A stretch of DNA of 64,000 nt from Heterohyrax brucei (GCA_028571685.1 CM053141.1:51086333-51150332); one strand, 5' to 3'; positions 1 to 12,020 are shown, counted from the stretch's first letter. The notes: generated by a model from the letters alone, not told the origin. Made by a program: numbers and translations.

Positions 1-345
1 CTGCCAGCTAGTATTGGTAAAATTCACTATCAAAGAGAATTAGTCCACCTTTCATGAAACCATTTATCTTTAAAATGTGTTCCCAAACGTCAAAGAGCTC
101 AGTGCTAGAAGGGACTTACAGAAACTTATTTAGAAACATATCAGCTAAATCTTTATTCACAATAGGAGTTAGATCAAGGACTTCTGTGGGAAATTTCCTC
201 TCTGTTACACAGAAATAGTACAAAAGACGTCTACTGCAGAAAGTAATTTTTCCTCTGTGATATCACTATATTACATTGACATTTTCCCTTTTGGCCCATT
301 GATACATCATTCATTAATTTATTCAGATGAGCTGGAGTCTATAGT
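1..345. other. Unassigned AT-rich DNA
   Basis: No repeat, splice-flanked ORF or RNA gene is recognised here. It is ordinary low-GC sequence up to the first SINE. Confidence 0.5.
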
Positions 346-560
346 AACCTTGGTGGCTCCTGGTAAAATGGGTGGTTAAAACCTCCCCTGCCAATTAAAA
401 GGTTAGAAGTTCAAATCCATTTTCTTCCCAACAGGAGAAAGGTGTGCCAATCAGCATCTGTAAAAAGTACAACCTGGGAAACTATGGGACAGCTCTACCT
501 TGCCCCCCAAGGTAACTATGAGTCAGAATCCACCGGATGGCAATGGAGAGCTTTGATCTC
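346..560 (+). mobile_element. AfroSINE, long variant
   Basis: A tRNA-like head (starting near aaccttggtggc) is followed by a middle block resembling gagaaaggtgtgccaatcag, which occurs only in the longer SINE variant of this window. The tail reads tatgagtcagaatccaccgg. The same block recurs in the copies at 50798, 57932 and 61374. The copy is diverged and old. Confidence 0.75.
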
Positions 561-597
561 ATTGGACCCAGTCAGAATTTCACAGGCAATACAAAAC

Positions 598-825
598 ACA
601 AATTTTGCATAGAATTTGTAGGTTGAGAAATCCTCATTTGAGTCTAGACTCATTCACTTTCAAAAGGCTGGGTGATAAGCTACTTAACCTCTCTAAGCTT
701 CAGTGATCATGCTTGTAAAATGAGGGAGAAATCTCCTACTTCATAAATTATGGTGATTAAAAAAATGCAGTAACATCTTTGCATGCAGCATATATTTAAT
801 AGTAGTAGTAGTTCTTATTGTAATT
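598..825 (+). mobile_element. MIR SINE fragment
   Basis: The core resembles the MIR pattern: cttaacctctctaagcttca, then tgtaaaatgagg, then a run of tagtagtag. Divergence is high, as expected for an ancient mammalian repeat. Confidence 0.7.
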
Positions 826-2191
826 TGATAATATACTTTGATATCCTGAAAGACTTTTGTCACACTCCATATTATCAGAATTACATTACTAGTGGCTGTT
901 ATTTTTATTTTAAATTCTAAAATTATTCTAATTAGGCTAGTTTCCAGCAAATATTAAAAATTACATGCTCATTTTATATTTTCTAGATACCCATTATCAT
1001 TTAATCAACCTTTTTTTTTCATTTTCAGTCACATTTGTGTATATGTTGTAGTACCTAATTTTTAAAATCCGTATCCAATTCCTTGAATTTTTTTCAATAC
1101 CTTTTTCAGCTACCTACAGTGCATGTATGGTCTGTAAAAAACTTAGCATAGCACACTTACTAAAATACCTTGAGAGAGGAAGGGCATGTTTGTCAAACAA
1201 ATGTAGAAGTACATTATTCATGTAGAAATATTGTGAATACATGTATATATATGCATATATACATATATACATGATTCTACACACTTAAACATGTTGTTAA
1301 GCATCCATAGAAAAGTATCCTAATTAAAAAAATTCATAAACTATGAACACTCAGTGAATCCTAAGAATACTGAATTTGCACTAGTTTCAAAGATTTGTTT
1401 ATAGATTTGATGTCAATCACTCAGTTTTCCACAGTAACTAATTACATAACAAGTAGTTATTCAAGAAGAATTGGAGTTGTGAAGCCTTTATTTCATTGCA
1501 AGTGATTAAAAGAATGGTTTTACACAGTTTACTAGCTTCTTTAATTTACCATGTCTCATGTAGTATGAGTTTTTAAAGTAAGATAAACTTCAGTGAAGTG
1601 AAATAAAAGGTATATGTCCATGGTGACCCATGCAATAGAATTTTTATTTCAACTACAGTTTCACCACTAGAGATTCAACTTTGCTTCCTCTATTTCCCAT
1701 ACTGATCACAAATACTTTTTACCGTTGTAGTTCTTGGTCCTCTGTTGCACACAGTTCATGCGGATTTTATAAAGCCCTTGTTCTTTTTGTCATAATCAAC
1801 TTAAAGAATGATTTTACACCTTAATTATTCATTGACCCACAGCATTTAGCACAGTAAATGGTATAAACTAACATTCGATACTTGATTAAAGTACAATGGC
1901 ATAAACATAAACAGTTTAAGATGACAAAAGATGGTAAATTTAATGCATTTCTTTTAGTTGTTTTACTTGAGTATTCCCTTGCATTCACTCCCTGCCTCCT
2001 TATAATCCACTGGTCATCAAATTGCAAGTCTTTGTTAAGTTCATGCTCTCTGCCTAGTTTACTCTATCTTCTCTTCTTTCAGAACAAGAAATATGAATTC
2101 TTGCCCATTTACTCACTCTGCTCCATACAGAGCTATTTCACACTTCACTGTATGCTAGAACTAGCAGCTGACAAATTAGAAGCACAAAAGT
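826..2191. other. Unassigned AT-rich DNA
   Basis: A short alternating TA/CA microsatellite lies near 1232-1274. An ORF at 1882-2307 runs into the RTE and has no recognisable domain, so it is not treated as a gene. Confidence 0.5.
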
Positions 2192-4660
2192 GCTTGTTGT
2201 TGTTACAGGGTCTTGTGCAGTCTGTTCCATCTCAGAGTGACACTATACATAACAGAATTAAACACTGCCAGGTCCCGTGCCATTCTCACAATCATCGTTA
2301 TGCCTGAACCCCAAAACACAGCAGCCACTGTGTCAATCCATCTAGTTGGTGGTCTTCTTTCTTTTTGCTGAGTCCCCACTTTACCCAAGCGTGATATACT
2401 TCCTCAGAGACTGGTCCCTTCCGATCGCATGTCCGAAGTATGTGAGAAGGAGTCTCACCACTGTCTCTTCTAAGAAACATTCTGGCTGTCCCTTTCCAAG
2501 ACAGATGTGATGTTCTTCTTATAGTTCATGGCATATTCAATATTTCTTGTGAACACTATAATTTAAAGGCATCAATCTTCCTCTGTTCTTATTCATTGTC
2601 CAGCTTTCTCATGCACGAGATGATTAAAAATACCATGGCTTGAGTTAGACACACCTTAGTTTCAAAGTGCTATCTTTGATTTGCTCAATATAATCCATCC
2701 TTTGATTTTGTGACTGCTGTTCTCATGAGTATAAATTGAGGATCTTAGTAAAATGAAATCCTCAATAACTCCAATCTTTGCCGTCTATTATGTTGTTGCT
2801 TATTGGTCCAGCTGTGAGAGTTTTTGTTTCCTTGAAATTGAACTGTAATTCATACTGAAGGCCACAGTCTGTGACCTTCATCAATAAGCACTTCAAGTTC
2901 CCTTGAGATTTAGCAGGCAACATTGTGTCATCTGAATAGGCAGGATGTTAATGTGTCTTCCTACAATCTGATGTCATCTTCTTTTGTTCAGCATACAGAC
3001 TGAATAATTAAAGTGAAGGAGTACAGTCCTGACACACATGTTTTCTGACCTTACACAATGCAGTATATGTTTATTCTGTTTGAAGAATTGCCTTTTAATC
3101 CATATACAAGTTCTATATGAGAATAATTAAATTTTCTAGAATTCTATTCTTTGCAAGGTAACCTTTGTCTAGTCAATATAATAGAGGTAAATCTCTTTCT
3201 AGTATTCTATGTTTTCAGTCAAGATCCATCCGACGTCAGCAATGATATCCCTCGTTACATGTCCTCTTCTGAGTCAGACTTGAATTTCTAGCAGTTTCCT
3301 GTGGATGTACAATTGCAACCACTTTTGAATGATCTTCATCAAAATTTTTGCCTGTGGTATTAATGACATCATTTGAAAATCTCTGCATTCTCTTGGGAAA
3401 ATTTTTCTTTGAAATGGTCACAAATATGGATCTCTTCTGGTCAGTTGGTCAAGTTGCTGTTTTCCAAATTTCTTGGTATATATGTGTGAGCAACTCAGTG
3501 CTGCATCACTTTATTGAAACATCTCAAATTATACTCCATCAGTTCTTGTAGCCTTGTTTTTTACCAAAGGCTTCAGTGCAGCTTGGATTTATTTCCTTCA
3601 ATACCATTTGTTCTTAATTATATGCCACTTCCTGAAATGGTTGATAGTCAACCAACTCTTTTTACTATAGTGACTCTGTGTATTCCTTCTATCTTCTTTT
3701 GTTGCTTTCTGTATTATGTAGTATTTTACCCATTTTGCAACTCAAAGCTTGATTTTTTTTTCTTCAACTCTTTCAGCTTGAGAAATGCCAAGTGTGTTCT
3801 TCTCTTTTGGTTTTCTGAAATCAGAGCTTTCTACATTTCATTATAAGTCTTTTTTTTTTTTTTTTTTTTTTGTCTTCTGGAGCTGCCTTTTGAAATCTGC
3901 TTTCTGGTTCTTTTACTTTCTCATTTCTTCCACTTACTTTAGTCAGTTTATGTTCAAGAGTAAGTTTCAGAGCCTCTTCTGACAGCTCTTTGGTCCTTTC
4001 CTTTTTTCTTGTCACTCTAATGATCTTTTGCTTCCTTTATGTACAATGCCCTTGATGTCACTGTGCAATTTCTCTGGTCTTTGGTAGTTAGTGTCCAGTG
4101 AATCGAATCAGTTCTTGAAATGGTCTCCAAATACAGATGAGATAGACTCAAAGTCATATTTTGGCTCCTGTGGACTTGATCTAACTTTCTGCAGCTCCAA
4201 CTTAAACCTGCATATGAGCAGCTAACGGTTCCACAGTCAGCCTCTGACTCCATTCAGACTGATGAGGTTGAGCTTCTCAGTTGTCTCTTCCCACAGATGT
4301 AGGTGGGGTGATTCCTCTGCACTGCACATGCTAATACCACATATATAGTTGTCGTAAGTGTTGTTGAAAAAATACAGTTGCAATGAAGAATTCATTTGTC
4401 TTGCAAAATTCCACCATGTGATTTCCTGTGTCTTTTCTATCAAAGTCATATTTTCCAACTTCTGATCCTTCTTTGCTTCCAACTTTCATATTTGAATAAG
4501 CAGTAATTATTGATGTACCCTTTTGCATGTTAGATCAATTTAGACTGCAGAAATTGGTAAAAATGTTGACTTTCTTCCTCTTTGGCCTTAGTTGCTGGTG
4601 CATAAATTTGAGTAACAATCTCACTAACCGGTCTTCCTTGTCTCTAGGATATGCCATAAA
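2192..4660 (-). mobile_element. RTE-type LINE, nearly complete, antisense
   Basis: Read on the minus strand this is a non-LTR retrotransposon with an APE-type endonuclease followed by reverse transcriptase. The endonuclease part is visible near 4237-4482 (WWNFARQMNSS...FFNNTYDNYICG). The reverse transcriptase catalytic core decodes as YSDD near 2925-2936, so both Asp are kept although Ala became Ser. The C-terminus (2203-2388) contains RRPPTRWIDTV, typical of RTE/BovB ends. The 3' end has the gttgttgtt-type tail that this family shares with the SINE. Stops and frameshifts break every frame, and a poly-T tract at about 3850-3874 interrupts it. The element is dead. Confidence 0.85.
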
Positions 4661-5740
4661 TGGTAGTTCCTTCTTCAAGAAATAAGATGCCTACTCTAAT
4701 AGTTAGAATTTTCAATTATCTCAGCCTGTAAGTTAGGTAATATCAACTTTAGCTTCTCAGTCATCCTATTCTATTAATGTTACTCTATAACTATAGCTAA
4801 ATTTAATATTTCACCAATGAATTGACTTTAAACAAAAAACAAAGTCTAAGATTCTAAGCTTAGCATGCAACTGAATATGTGAAAATTTTGCTAAGTATTA
4901 GAGTGTCCTTGATTTGTGGTCCTACACAATTAAAATGGCCCTTATGTTTGTTAAAGGAAAGATACTTTTAATTAGGCTTTTTAAAAGTATGATTGGCGGT
5001 CTACTCATATGAGCATTACTAAGGTTCTTGTCAAAGTGAGCACTGCTGTACCTCATACAGGAACTTTTTATCAGAATTTCATAATTTTTTCTGTTATTTC
5101 TGTCATCTGCATTTTTAATAAGCTTCTTTCTTGGCAAGTAAAGCTTGAAAGCATCTATATATAATTATATTTGAAATAAGTATATATTCATGAGTACTTT
5201 CACTGAAATGAATTTTAAAGTAGTTTATAACACAAGGTATATTTTTAAATAAATGGCTTAAGAAACATGCAGAAAGTAGAAAAATGTGGTAAAAAGGAAG
5301 AGAGCAGTTTGTAAAATACAGCATTCTATGAGGCAAGTAGCTTTGTTAGGAAATAATCATATCTGTGGGTATACATTTTTAACAACCAGATCAAGGAAAG
5401 GAAATGAGAAAATAGATGTAAAATATACCAAATAAATTTTAAAAGGTAGCTATGTAGTATGTAGAGTTTTCATGGCTACCTATGATTTGCTAAACCAAGC
5501 CTAGAAGTGACCTTTTTCCAATTTCTACCCAACAATATATACATATTTTTTAAATTACAATTATTGAAATCCACTTTATATTTGTAATTTTAAGAGATTC
5601 TGTGACACCTGTTTATCTAATGATGAATTGAAAATAATTAAGATTACTGTGAAACACTATTTTCTGTTTTGTTTTCCTGTAACCTGTGCTAAATTTTGAA
5701 GTTGTCCAAATAATGTAAGAGTAACAACAAAAATTCTTGC
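4661..5740. other. Unassigned AT-rich DNA
   Basis: No recognisable repeat. The 5' boundary of the flanking RTE fades near 4660, so some decayed element sequence may extend in here. Confidence 0.5.
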
Positions 5741-5932
5741 TCAGACACCATGGAGTAGTTTCTAACTTACAATGACCTATGTAATTCTGAGTAGAACCAC
5801 ATTCCATAAGGTTTTTAAAGGCTGTTATCTTTCATAAGTAGATAGCTGGGTCTTTCTTCTGAGGTGTCTCTGAATGGATTCAAATCTCTAAATTGTTTGT
5901 TAGTGGCTGAGCGTTGAAATACATGTGCCGCT
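5741..5932 (-). mobile_element. AfroSINE variant, antisense, degraded
   Basis: The order is inverted tail, body with ccataaggtttttaaaggct, then an inverted tRNA-like head (gttagtggctgagcg). The aaggctgt...atctt block marks a second SINE variant also seen at 7321, 60985 and 62735. Confidence 0.65.
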
Positions 5933-6084
5933 GAGAGACTCTCATACATGAACTCATTCTCTTTATAAAGGTTCAAAGAACATAAAACCACCTAGAATTA
6001 AAAGATAAAGGTTGTTTCTTCCTTTACAGTTGTCTTGTGTTTTTAACCAATTAGTTCAAATACAGTCTCTCTTATCCCAACATA

Positions 6085-6440
6085 CAGGGTAAATCAGTTT
6101 CAGATTAAGCTTCCTAAAACACATGTCTGGTCAAACCATGTCTTGTGCAAAAATTTCCAAGGATTTGCTACTCCATCACAGCGCAAGCAAATCTTTTCAG
6201 CCTGCCATTGCAGGGTTTCAGGTCTGAGCTCCACAATGCTTACATGAACTGTAGATGTATTCTTTGCTGGTGATCAATCAAGTTATTTGTATCTCCACAA
6301 AAATCTTAAAACTTTACACCTTCCCATACATGTTTTTGTTTGTTTGTTTTCCCACGTGAAAGCTAACATCACTAAACCTCATTTATCAAGGGCTTAGTCA
6401 TTCTTTAAGGTCCAGCCGTCCTTTCCAGGAGCACAATTCT
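6085..6440 (+). mobile_element. L2 LINE 3' fragment
   Basis: A weak match to the L2 3' region: cacatgtctggtcaaaccat, aattcca-like and tttaaggtccagcc segments in the correct order. Strongly diverged. Confidence 0.45.
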
Positions 6441-7078
6441 AATGCACAAAGTCATCAGTTGTCTCCACCGTGATACTCTGAACTTTCCATTCTGTAGCGG
6501 GCACAAGCTGACTTGAAATGTAATTAAAAGAAAAAAAATCTTACATTTTTTTTCCAAATTTTAACCACTTGACATATTGCTAGAATTAATACACATTTGT
6601 CAAATTAAAAATGGGAAAAGTTGACAGAGCTGCAAATCTACTGAGAGCTCTGACAAGTTCAAGCATGTGAGAGCCAGATGAGAGAGACAACACTGACATT
6701 AAAACCTGTCAGTGTGCTGTAAGAAGAAAGACGGGGCATGCTGGAACTGGTTATTTGTCCTGAGACTAAGACTCAAGTGAGAATGAGAAAAAACACCCTT
6801 TAACTTCTGGATAAGGTCTGTAATAGATATAACTCTCTGGAAAGGTTATGAAAAAAATATCCAGGCATAAAACTGACTAGAATTTTAGACACCAATGTGA
6901 TCAATAACATGTTCACTCCCCCTGACTTCAGGGAACTTGCCCTGATAATGTTCTTGCCCAGCCACACAGATGACAGACTGTAAGAAACTTAGAAAACAAG
7001 GCACTTAATAGTAATTTGTGATATAAGGAACACTGGATTAAGTGTTATATTAATCAATTAATTAATGAAATGACCCAT
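6441..7078. other. Unassigned DNA
   Basis: No repeat or coding signal is seen. A purine-rich patch at 6655-6700 has no recognised identity. Confidence 0.5.
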
Positions 7079-7250
7079 TATAGTCAGGTAGGTTCCAATT
7101 ATACCAATTGTTATATCTACCAGCCTAAAGGTTGGGAGTTCCAATCTGCCAAATGCTGCTTGGAAACTCCAAGAGGCAGTTCTGCTCTGTTCTATAGGGT
7201 TGCTATGATTCTGAAACAACCTGATGACATTGAGGTGTGTTTTTTTTTTT
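7079..7250 (+). mobile_element. AfroSINE, degraded
   Basis: The body (cttggaaactccaagaggca, then ctgttctatagggttgctat) is clear, the tRNA-like head is decayed, and a T/TG-rich tract follows (7240-7290). Confidence 0.65.
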
Positions 7251-7357
7251 TTTGTTGGTTTGTTTGTTTTTGTTTTGTTTTGTTTTTAACAGAACAAAGC
7301 AGAACTTCCCTGCAGTGTTTCCAAGGCTGAAATCTTTACGAAAACAGACTGCCACAC

Positions 7358-7759
7358 TGAGACAGTCTCTCCCACACTGTTGCATTAAAAGCGTTGTTTT
7401 CTTTGCTTGGATTCCACCTCCCCCCACCACACAGTGTTGCATTAAAATTTCCCTTTCCTTTGCCAGTTTTCTCTCCTCCAACTTTGTTTTAGAATTCTGC
7501 TTTTGCTTGGAAGTTATATGTAAACCTCATTGTACCTGTGCAGTCCAACTAAGCATGTCGCTGGCATAACTTACATGAATTCCTCATTTGTAAACCCCCA
7601 AAAGGTAACTTGTATACTTGCCCTGGAGAAGCAGTCTTGGCAAAACCAGCTCCAACTGACTCCTTTTCCTTGTACAATGAACTCTCTCACCTCGATCTCT
7701 AGTTTACTGGCAGACACTAGTCATGCCCAGCAAGAGCCTGGAGTTTCCACCCTGTAACA
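7358..7759. mobile_element. Probable solo LTR of an endogenous retrovirus
   Basis: A 402 bp insert starts TG (tgagacagtc) and ends CA (cctgtaaca), precisely inside a SINE. Flanks are acac and acat, compatible with a 4 bp target-site duplication carrying one mismatch. No gag, pol or env sequence is present. Family and orientation cannot be set by eye. Confidence 0.5.
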
Positions 7760-7821
7760 ACATCTTTCTTCCACAGAGTGACTGGTGAATTCAAACTATC
7801 AACCTTGTGGATAGCTGCCAA

Positions 7822-7975
7822 ATCAAACTTGTTGCTGTCAAGTCGATTCTGACTCACCCTGACCTATGGACAGTGTAGAACTGTCCCGTAAAGTTTCTAG
7901 CAGGTAGCTGGTGGATTCAAACTGCAGAACTTTTGGTTAGCAGTTTATCTCTTAACCACAGAGCCATCAGTGCTT
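7822..7975 (-). mobile_element. AfroSINE, antisense, with target-site duplication
   Basis: The tail (ctgtcaagtcgattctgact), body and tRNA-like head are all present. Flanks cttgtggatagctgccaa (7804-7821) and cttgggtagcagccaag (7976-7992) form an imperfect duplication, so this SINE landed in the older SINE around it. Confidence 0.75.
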
Positions 7976-8000
7976 CTTGGGTAGCAGCCAAGCACTTGGA

Positions 8001-8994
8001 AAGACAGAGTTAATTAAATTACATAGTTGGTTTGGGCACAGTCCCTCTGATAAAGTGAACAATTTTTGACTACTGTGCCAGGTAGGTTTTGAGAATTATC
8101 TTTCAAAAAAAACCTCAAACTGGTAGTTTTACTATTAAACTGTTTTAAAATAAGAGTTAATCTGCACAAATTTATGAAATTGGCAGTGAAGAGAACCCAA
8201 TAATTGTGCTTTACTGCCTTACTAGACACAAATGGTCAAATTTTACAGGCAGAGCCATAAGAACTCAGGTTAAAAAGGGAGAAGAAGGTAAGAAAACTAT
8301 GTCAACAGAGCAGCAAAATACAGTCTAGAGTATTGACCAAACCCACTAGGAGATCAGCAAAAGGGCAATAAAGGCCAAGCAATAGAAGAAGAGAAATGGC
8401 TGCTGACATCTATCATGACCACCTACAAGGAAACATATGCCACCTTTTCTCCCTGTCAAGTAAAGGAGGGATTCAAAGACCTTTGATGCCAATGATTCTT
8501 CTAATAAAGATTTAAAGGCATATATTAGCAATATGGTTTACTTATATTTAACTATGATTTAGTCATGTAGAAATTTGGAAAACACTAGATGTAGAATGAA
8601 GGGACATGGTAAAAAGAAGCCTGAAAGGAACCCTGAGAGGCGACAGAATTTGAAGAGGAATGAGGACTGATCTTATGTATGAGTGAAAGTTTTAGTTGGA
8701 CAAGTGCCTGATGAATGTGAAGGCACATGAACTCAAAATAAGCTGAAGCTAAGGGAAAATACAGAGGTTGAAGGAGAATATGGAGTGAAGAGAAGCACAA
8801 AAACTCTCTTGGGGAGAGGTGTCTGTGATAGGCAACTCTCTGCCATGTTCACTTACTATATTTTCCTTTTGTAATCTCCTTTCTTAGCAATATATTAGTG
8901 TATTAGAAAGAGGAAATAGAGTTGTTGAACAAAAGAGTACTAGTACAGCCTTCTGGGGTGTCCCTCTCCTTCACTCATTAAAGAATCAGAATGG
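8001..8994. other. Unassigned DNA
   Basis: No known repeat is recognised. The stretch at 8560-8840 is purine-rich with no open coding pattern. Confidence 0.5.
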
Positions 8995-9155
8995 CAGAGT
9001 GGAAGCAACATGGTTTTGAAGTTAGACTCATGCAAGAATCAACCTTTGTTCTTTACCAACTGAAACTTTGAGAGGCTGGTTTACTCTCAAAGTTTATAAA
9101 CTAGGTATGATAAAATATCCATCAAGGATTTATACTGATGATTAAGTGAAATTTT
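8995..9155 (+). mobile_element. Possible MIR fragment
   Basis: The order agtggaagca...gttttgaagttagactca...tttataaactaggtatgataa follows MIR, but divergence is high. Confidence 0.4.
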
Positions 9156-9193
9156 CAACAAAAATGTCAAAAGTTTCTGGTATTTCATAGCCA

Positions 9194-9311
9194 AAAATAA
9201 CTCCACTACTGTCAAGCCGATGCCAACTCATAGCAGCCCTATAAGACACAGTAGAATTGCACCATGGAATTTCCAAGGAGCACCTGGTGGATTTGAACTG
9301 CTGATATTGTT
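9194..9311 (-). mobile_element. AfroSINE 3' part fused to RTE
   Basis: The antisense SINE tail and body run from ctgtcaagccgatgccaact to gtggatttgaactgctgat. The tRNA-like head is missing. Instead the sequence switches near 9306-9312 to RTE sequence in the same orientation. Confidence 0.75.
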
Positions 9312-10070
9312 TGCCAACACCATATTTCAAAGGTATCCATTCCTTTGTCTTCCTTATTCATTGTCTGGCTTTGGCATTCAGATGAGGCAATTGAGAATAC
9401 AATGGCTTAGTTAAGGTACCTTAGTAGTCAAAGTGACATCTTTGCTTTTCAACACTTTAAAGAAGTCTTTTGGAGTAGATACGTCCATTGTAATATGTTG
9501 TTGACTTCTTGACTTCTGCTTCCATGGGCATTAATTATCAATTCAAGCAAAATAAAATGACTTACAAATTTGGAAAGCCTGGTGGCATAGTGGCCAAGAG
9601 CTATGGCTGCTGACAAAAAGGCTGGCAGTTTGAATCCATGAGGTGTTCCTTGGAAACCATATAGGGCAGTTCTCCTCTGTCCCATAGGGTTGCTATGAGT
9701 TGGAATCAACTTGATGGCAGTGACTTGTTTTGGTTGGTTGTTGACAACTTTAATATTTTCTCCATTTATTGTGATATTGCTTATTGTTCCAGTTGTAAGG
9801 AAGTTTGTTTTCTTTATATTGAGTTGAAAACCATACTGAAGGCTATGGTCTTTCATCTTCATCAATAAGTGGTCTTTGATCTTCATCAATAAGTGCTTTA
9901 AGTCCTATTCACTTTCAGTAAGTGGAGTTGTGTCATCTGCATATCATAAGTTGTCAAGGAGTCTTCCTTCAACCTTGATGCACTGTTCTTCTTCATATAG
10001 TCTAGTTTATTGAATTATTTGTTTAGCATAAAGACCGGGTAAGTATGTTGAAAGGGAACAACTGTAATGT
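9312..10070 (-). mobile_element. RTE LINE fragment, antisense
   Basis: It matches the RTE at 2192-4660 across the reverse transcriptase 3' half (for example cttattcattgtctggcttt and tactgaaggctatggtcttt). The minus strand encodes YADDT near 9938-9952, so the catalytic pair is intact. It is interrupted by a SINE at 9571-9740. A 24 bp unit is duplicated at 9847-9894. Confidence 0.8.
9571..9740 (+). mobile_element. AfroSINE inside RTE
   Basis: Sense copy from ggaaagcctggtggcatagt through cccatagggttgctatgagt to a T/G-rich tail. RTE sequence resumes at 9741 (ttgacaactt). Confidence 0.85.
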
Positions 10071-11027
10071 ACTTACAGATAAGAGTAGGCAAGGATATAC
10101 AGTCACAAGAAACACTTCATTGAGGATATCAGAAAAGATCTAGAAGTAGAAAGCGGAAATTCTGACACAAAGAGGTTTCTTTTCACCCTTCTGTTGTCTT
10201 CCTTTTAAAATGAGGATGTGGATGATGCGAGCTACAATTATAAAGTGGCTATAACATCACAGGCTGAGGAAAGCGGGGAAAAAAAGAGAATGAATTTTCT
10301 TGAGTCCTTGACGATCATGGAGCTATTACATAACCCCTAGGTTCTGAAGGTGGGGAAAAAGAGAATGAATTGTCTTGAGCCCTTGAGGACCATGAAGCTA
10401 TTACATAACCCCTGGATTCTAGCTGTTACTTGGGATCTCTTACTATAACAGCTGAAATTAATTCTTACTGATACAGACCTTATTATTTTACTATGTTATT
10501 ACTTTGAAAACAAGAAAAAGACACATAGATACAGAGATAAGAAAACTTTCAAAGTCAAGGTGAATGTCAGTGTTTAGTTACTATCAATTTGGCACATGTG
10601 TTGAAGTTGGGAACTGTGGGAGATCCACTGGCCCAGAAAAGGAAGCAAAGCCACTCTGAAGGTCTAAACATCTGTGGTATATAGGGCACAGGTGGCACTT
10701 TGGCAACTACAATCTTGGCCTTTTGAGCTGTGGCCAAAATTTAAATTGGGTAAACTCATTATCCATTCATATGTCCCAATTTCTTGATAGATTTCAGTCC
10801 AATGTGGTAGTTTTCTATATAGTTTCCTTATGTCATTGCTTATTCCATTTGCTAATAGACAAACAACAAAAACTCTTCTAGGATATTATCCAAAAGCAAT
10901 TAATTGGTTTGCACTTCAATAGTGGCTCTGAAGGATGACTGTACTTAAAATAAGTGATGTCTTAATGTCATGTAAATATCTTATACACACTTTACTTCAG
11001 TTCTTTCTAACTAAGGCATAAGGCTAA
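10071..11027. other. Unassigned DNA with a local tandem duplication
   Basis: Apart from the 75 bp duplication at 10273-10425, nothing is recognised. Confidence 0.5.
10273..10425. repeat. Two-copy tandem duplication, 75 bp unit
   Basis: The blocks gagaatgaatt, ttgag.ccttga.gatcatgg and agctattacataacccct appear twice, 75 bases apart, with a few substitutions. It is too short to be satellite DNA. Confidence 0.85.
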
Positions 11028-11196
11028 CTAAACCAAAAAAACAAACCTGGGGCTGTCAAGTAAATTTTGACTCACAGTGACTCTACAGGACAGAATGGAA
11101 CTGCCTCATAGGGTTTACAAGGAGAAGCTGGTTGCTTTGAACTGCTGACTGTTTAGTTAGCAGCCAAGCTCTTCAACACTGTGCCATTATGGCTCC
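11028..11196 (-). mobile_element. AfroSINE, antisense
   Basis: Tail gctgtcaagtaaattttgac, body tcatagggtttacaaggaga, head gttagcagccaagctcttca and a closing gtgccattatggctcc are in full antisense order. Confidence 0.8.
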
Positions 11197-11867
11197 ATAA
11201 AGCGAGCAATACTGCTGAAATTTTTTAACAAAAACAAGATTTTTTCTTACCCTTTGCTCTCTCTGAGACTTTTTCTCAATTATTTCACTTTTAATTCTGT
11301 TGAGTAAACATTTTAAATGTTGAGAGTATCACTACAAAAATGAACAAAGTTCAGTATATAATTGTGAAATTTTAGTTCTAAAAGAAATTATCATTAAATT
11401 ACAAAAGTATTTTTGAAATTATTTCCATTCTTAGAAATAATTTCTATTTTACCAATTTCCAACAACCAGTGCAACAAAGAGATACTCATTTTATTTGCTA
11501 GCTATTCAACAGTGTTCTGGCCGAGGGATTAATTTGAATTTTATCTTTTTTACAGCATTGATTTTTGCTTATTCTCTAAAATAAAAATCAAAGATTTTTA
11601 TTCACCTACTTGGAAATGAAGAAAATTCAGCATTAAAAAAGAAGTTGGCAAAAGGTGATAGTACTGTTGATCTCAGCTTTGCATATAGGGACAGATCCAG
11701 CAGGTCAGCGGAAAGTATTACTAAGACATGAAGCTATATTCTTACATGGGTGCAGGAAAATAAAGGTCTGTAACAGAGGAGCATGGACAGACAAACCAAA
11801 AAAACACATACGTATTTGCAATTATACCAAAAAGTACATATGTATTATGTATATAAAGAGAGAGAAA
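11197..11867. other. Unassigned AT-rich DNA
   Basis: Poor in G and C, with no recognised repeat. An ORF at 11655-11876 runs into the next SINE and is considered chance. Confidence 0.5.
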
Positions 11868-12020
11868 GCCTATTGATGTCAAGTCAAATCTGATTCACAG
11901 CTCACAGCAATGCCAGAGGAAAGAGAAGAACTGCCCCATAGAGTTTCCAAGGAACAGCTGGCGGCTTTGAACTACTGACCTTTTGGTAAGCAGTTAAACT
12001 CTTAACCTCCATGCCCCCAG
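11868..12020 (-). mobile_element. AfroSINE, antisense
   Basis: Complete antisense order, with gatgtcaagtcaaatctgat, gccccatagagtttccaagg and accttttggtaagcagttaa. Confidence 0.8.

Larger units (their letters stand above)
7288..8000 (-). mobile_element. AfroSINE variant split by an LTR and a second SINE
   Basis: Three pieces of one antisense SINE are visible: 7288-7357 (tttccaaggctgaaatcttt), 7760-7821 (catctttcttccacagagtg) and 7976-8000 (tagcagccaagcacttgg). A ~402 bp LTR-like insert separates the first two and a second SINE separates the last two. Joined, the pieces follow the order of the variant at 60985-61185. Confidence 0.7.

Noticed and set aside
1882-2307. 141-codon plus-strand ORF
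   Set aside because: It crosses the boundary into the antisense RTE, has low-complexity Leu/Ser content and no recognisable domain.
3850-3874. T-run as a Pol III terminator or new insertion tail
   Set aside because: RTE sequence continues on both sides without a duplication, so it looks like local expansion.
7203-7569. ORFs rich in Phe/Lys on both strands
   Set aside because: They are translations of a T/TG-rich SINE tail and the LTR.
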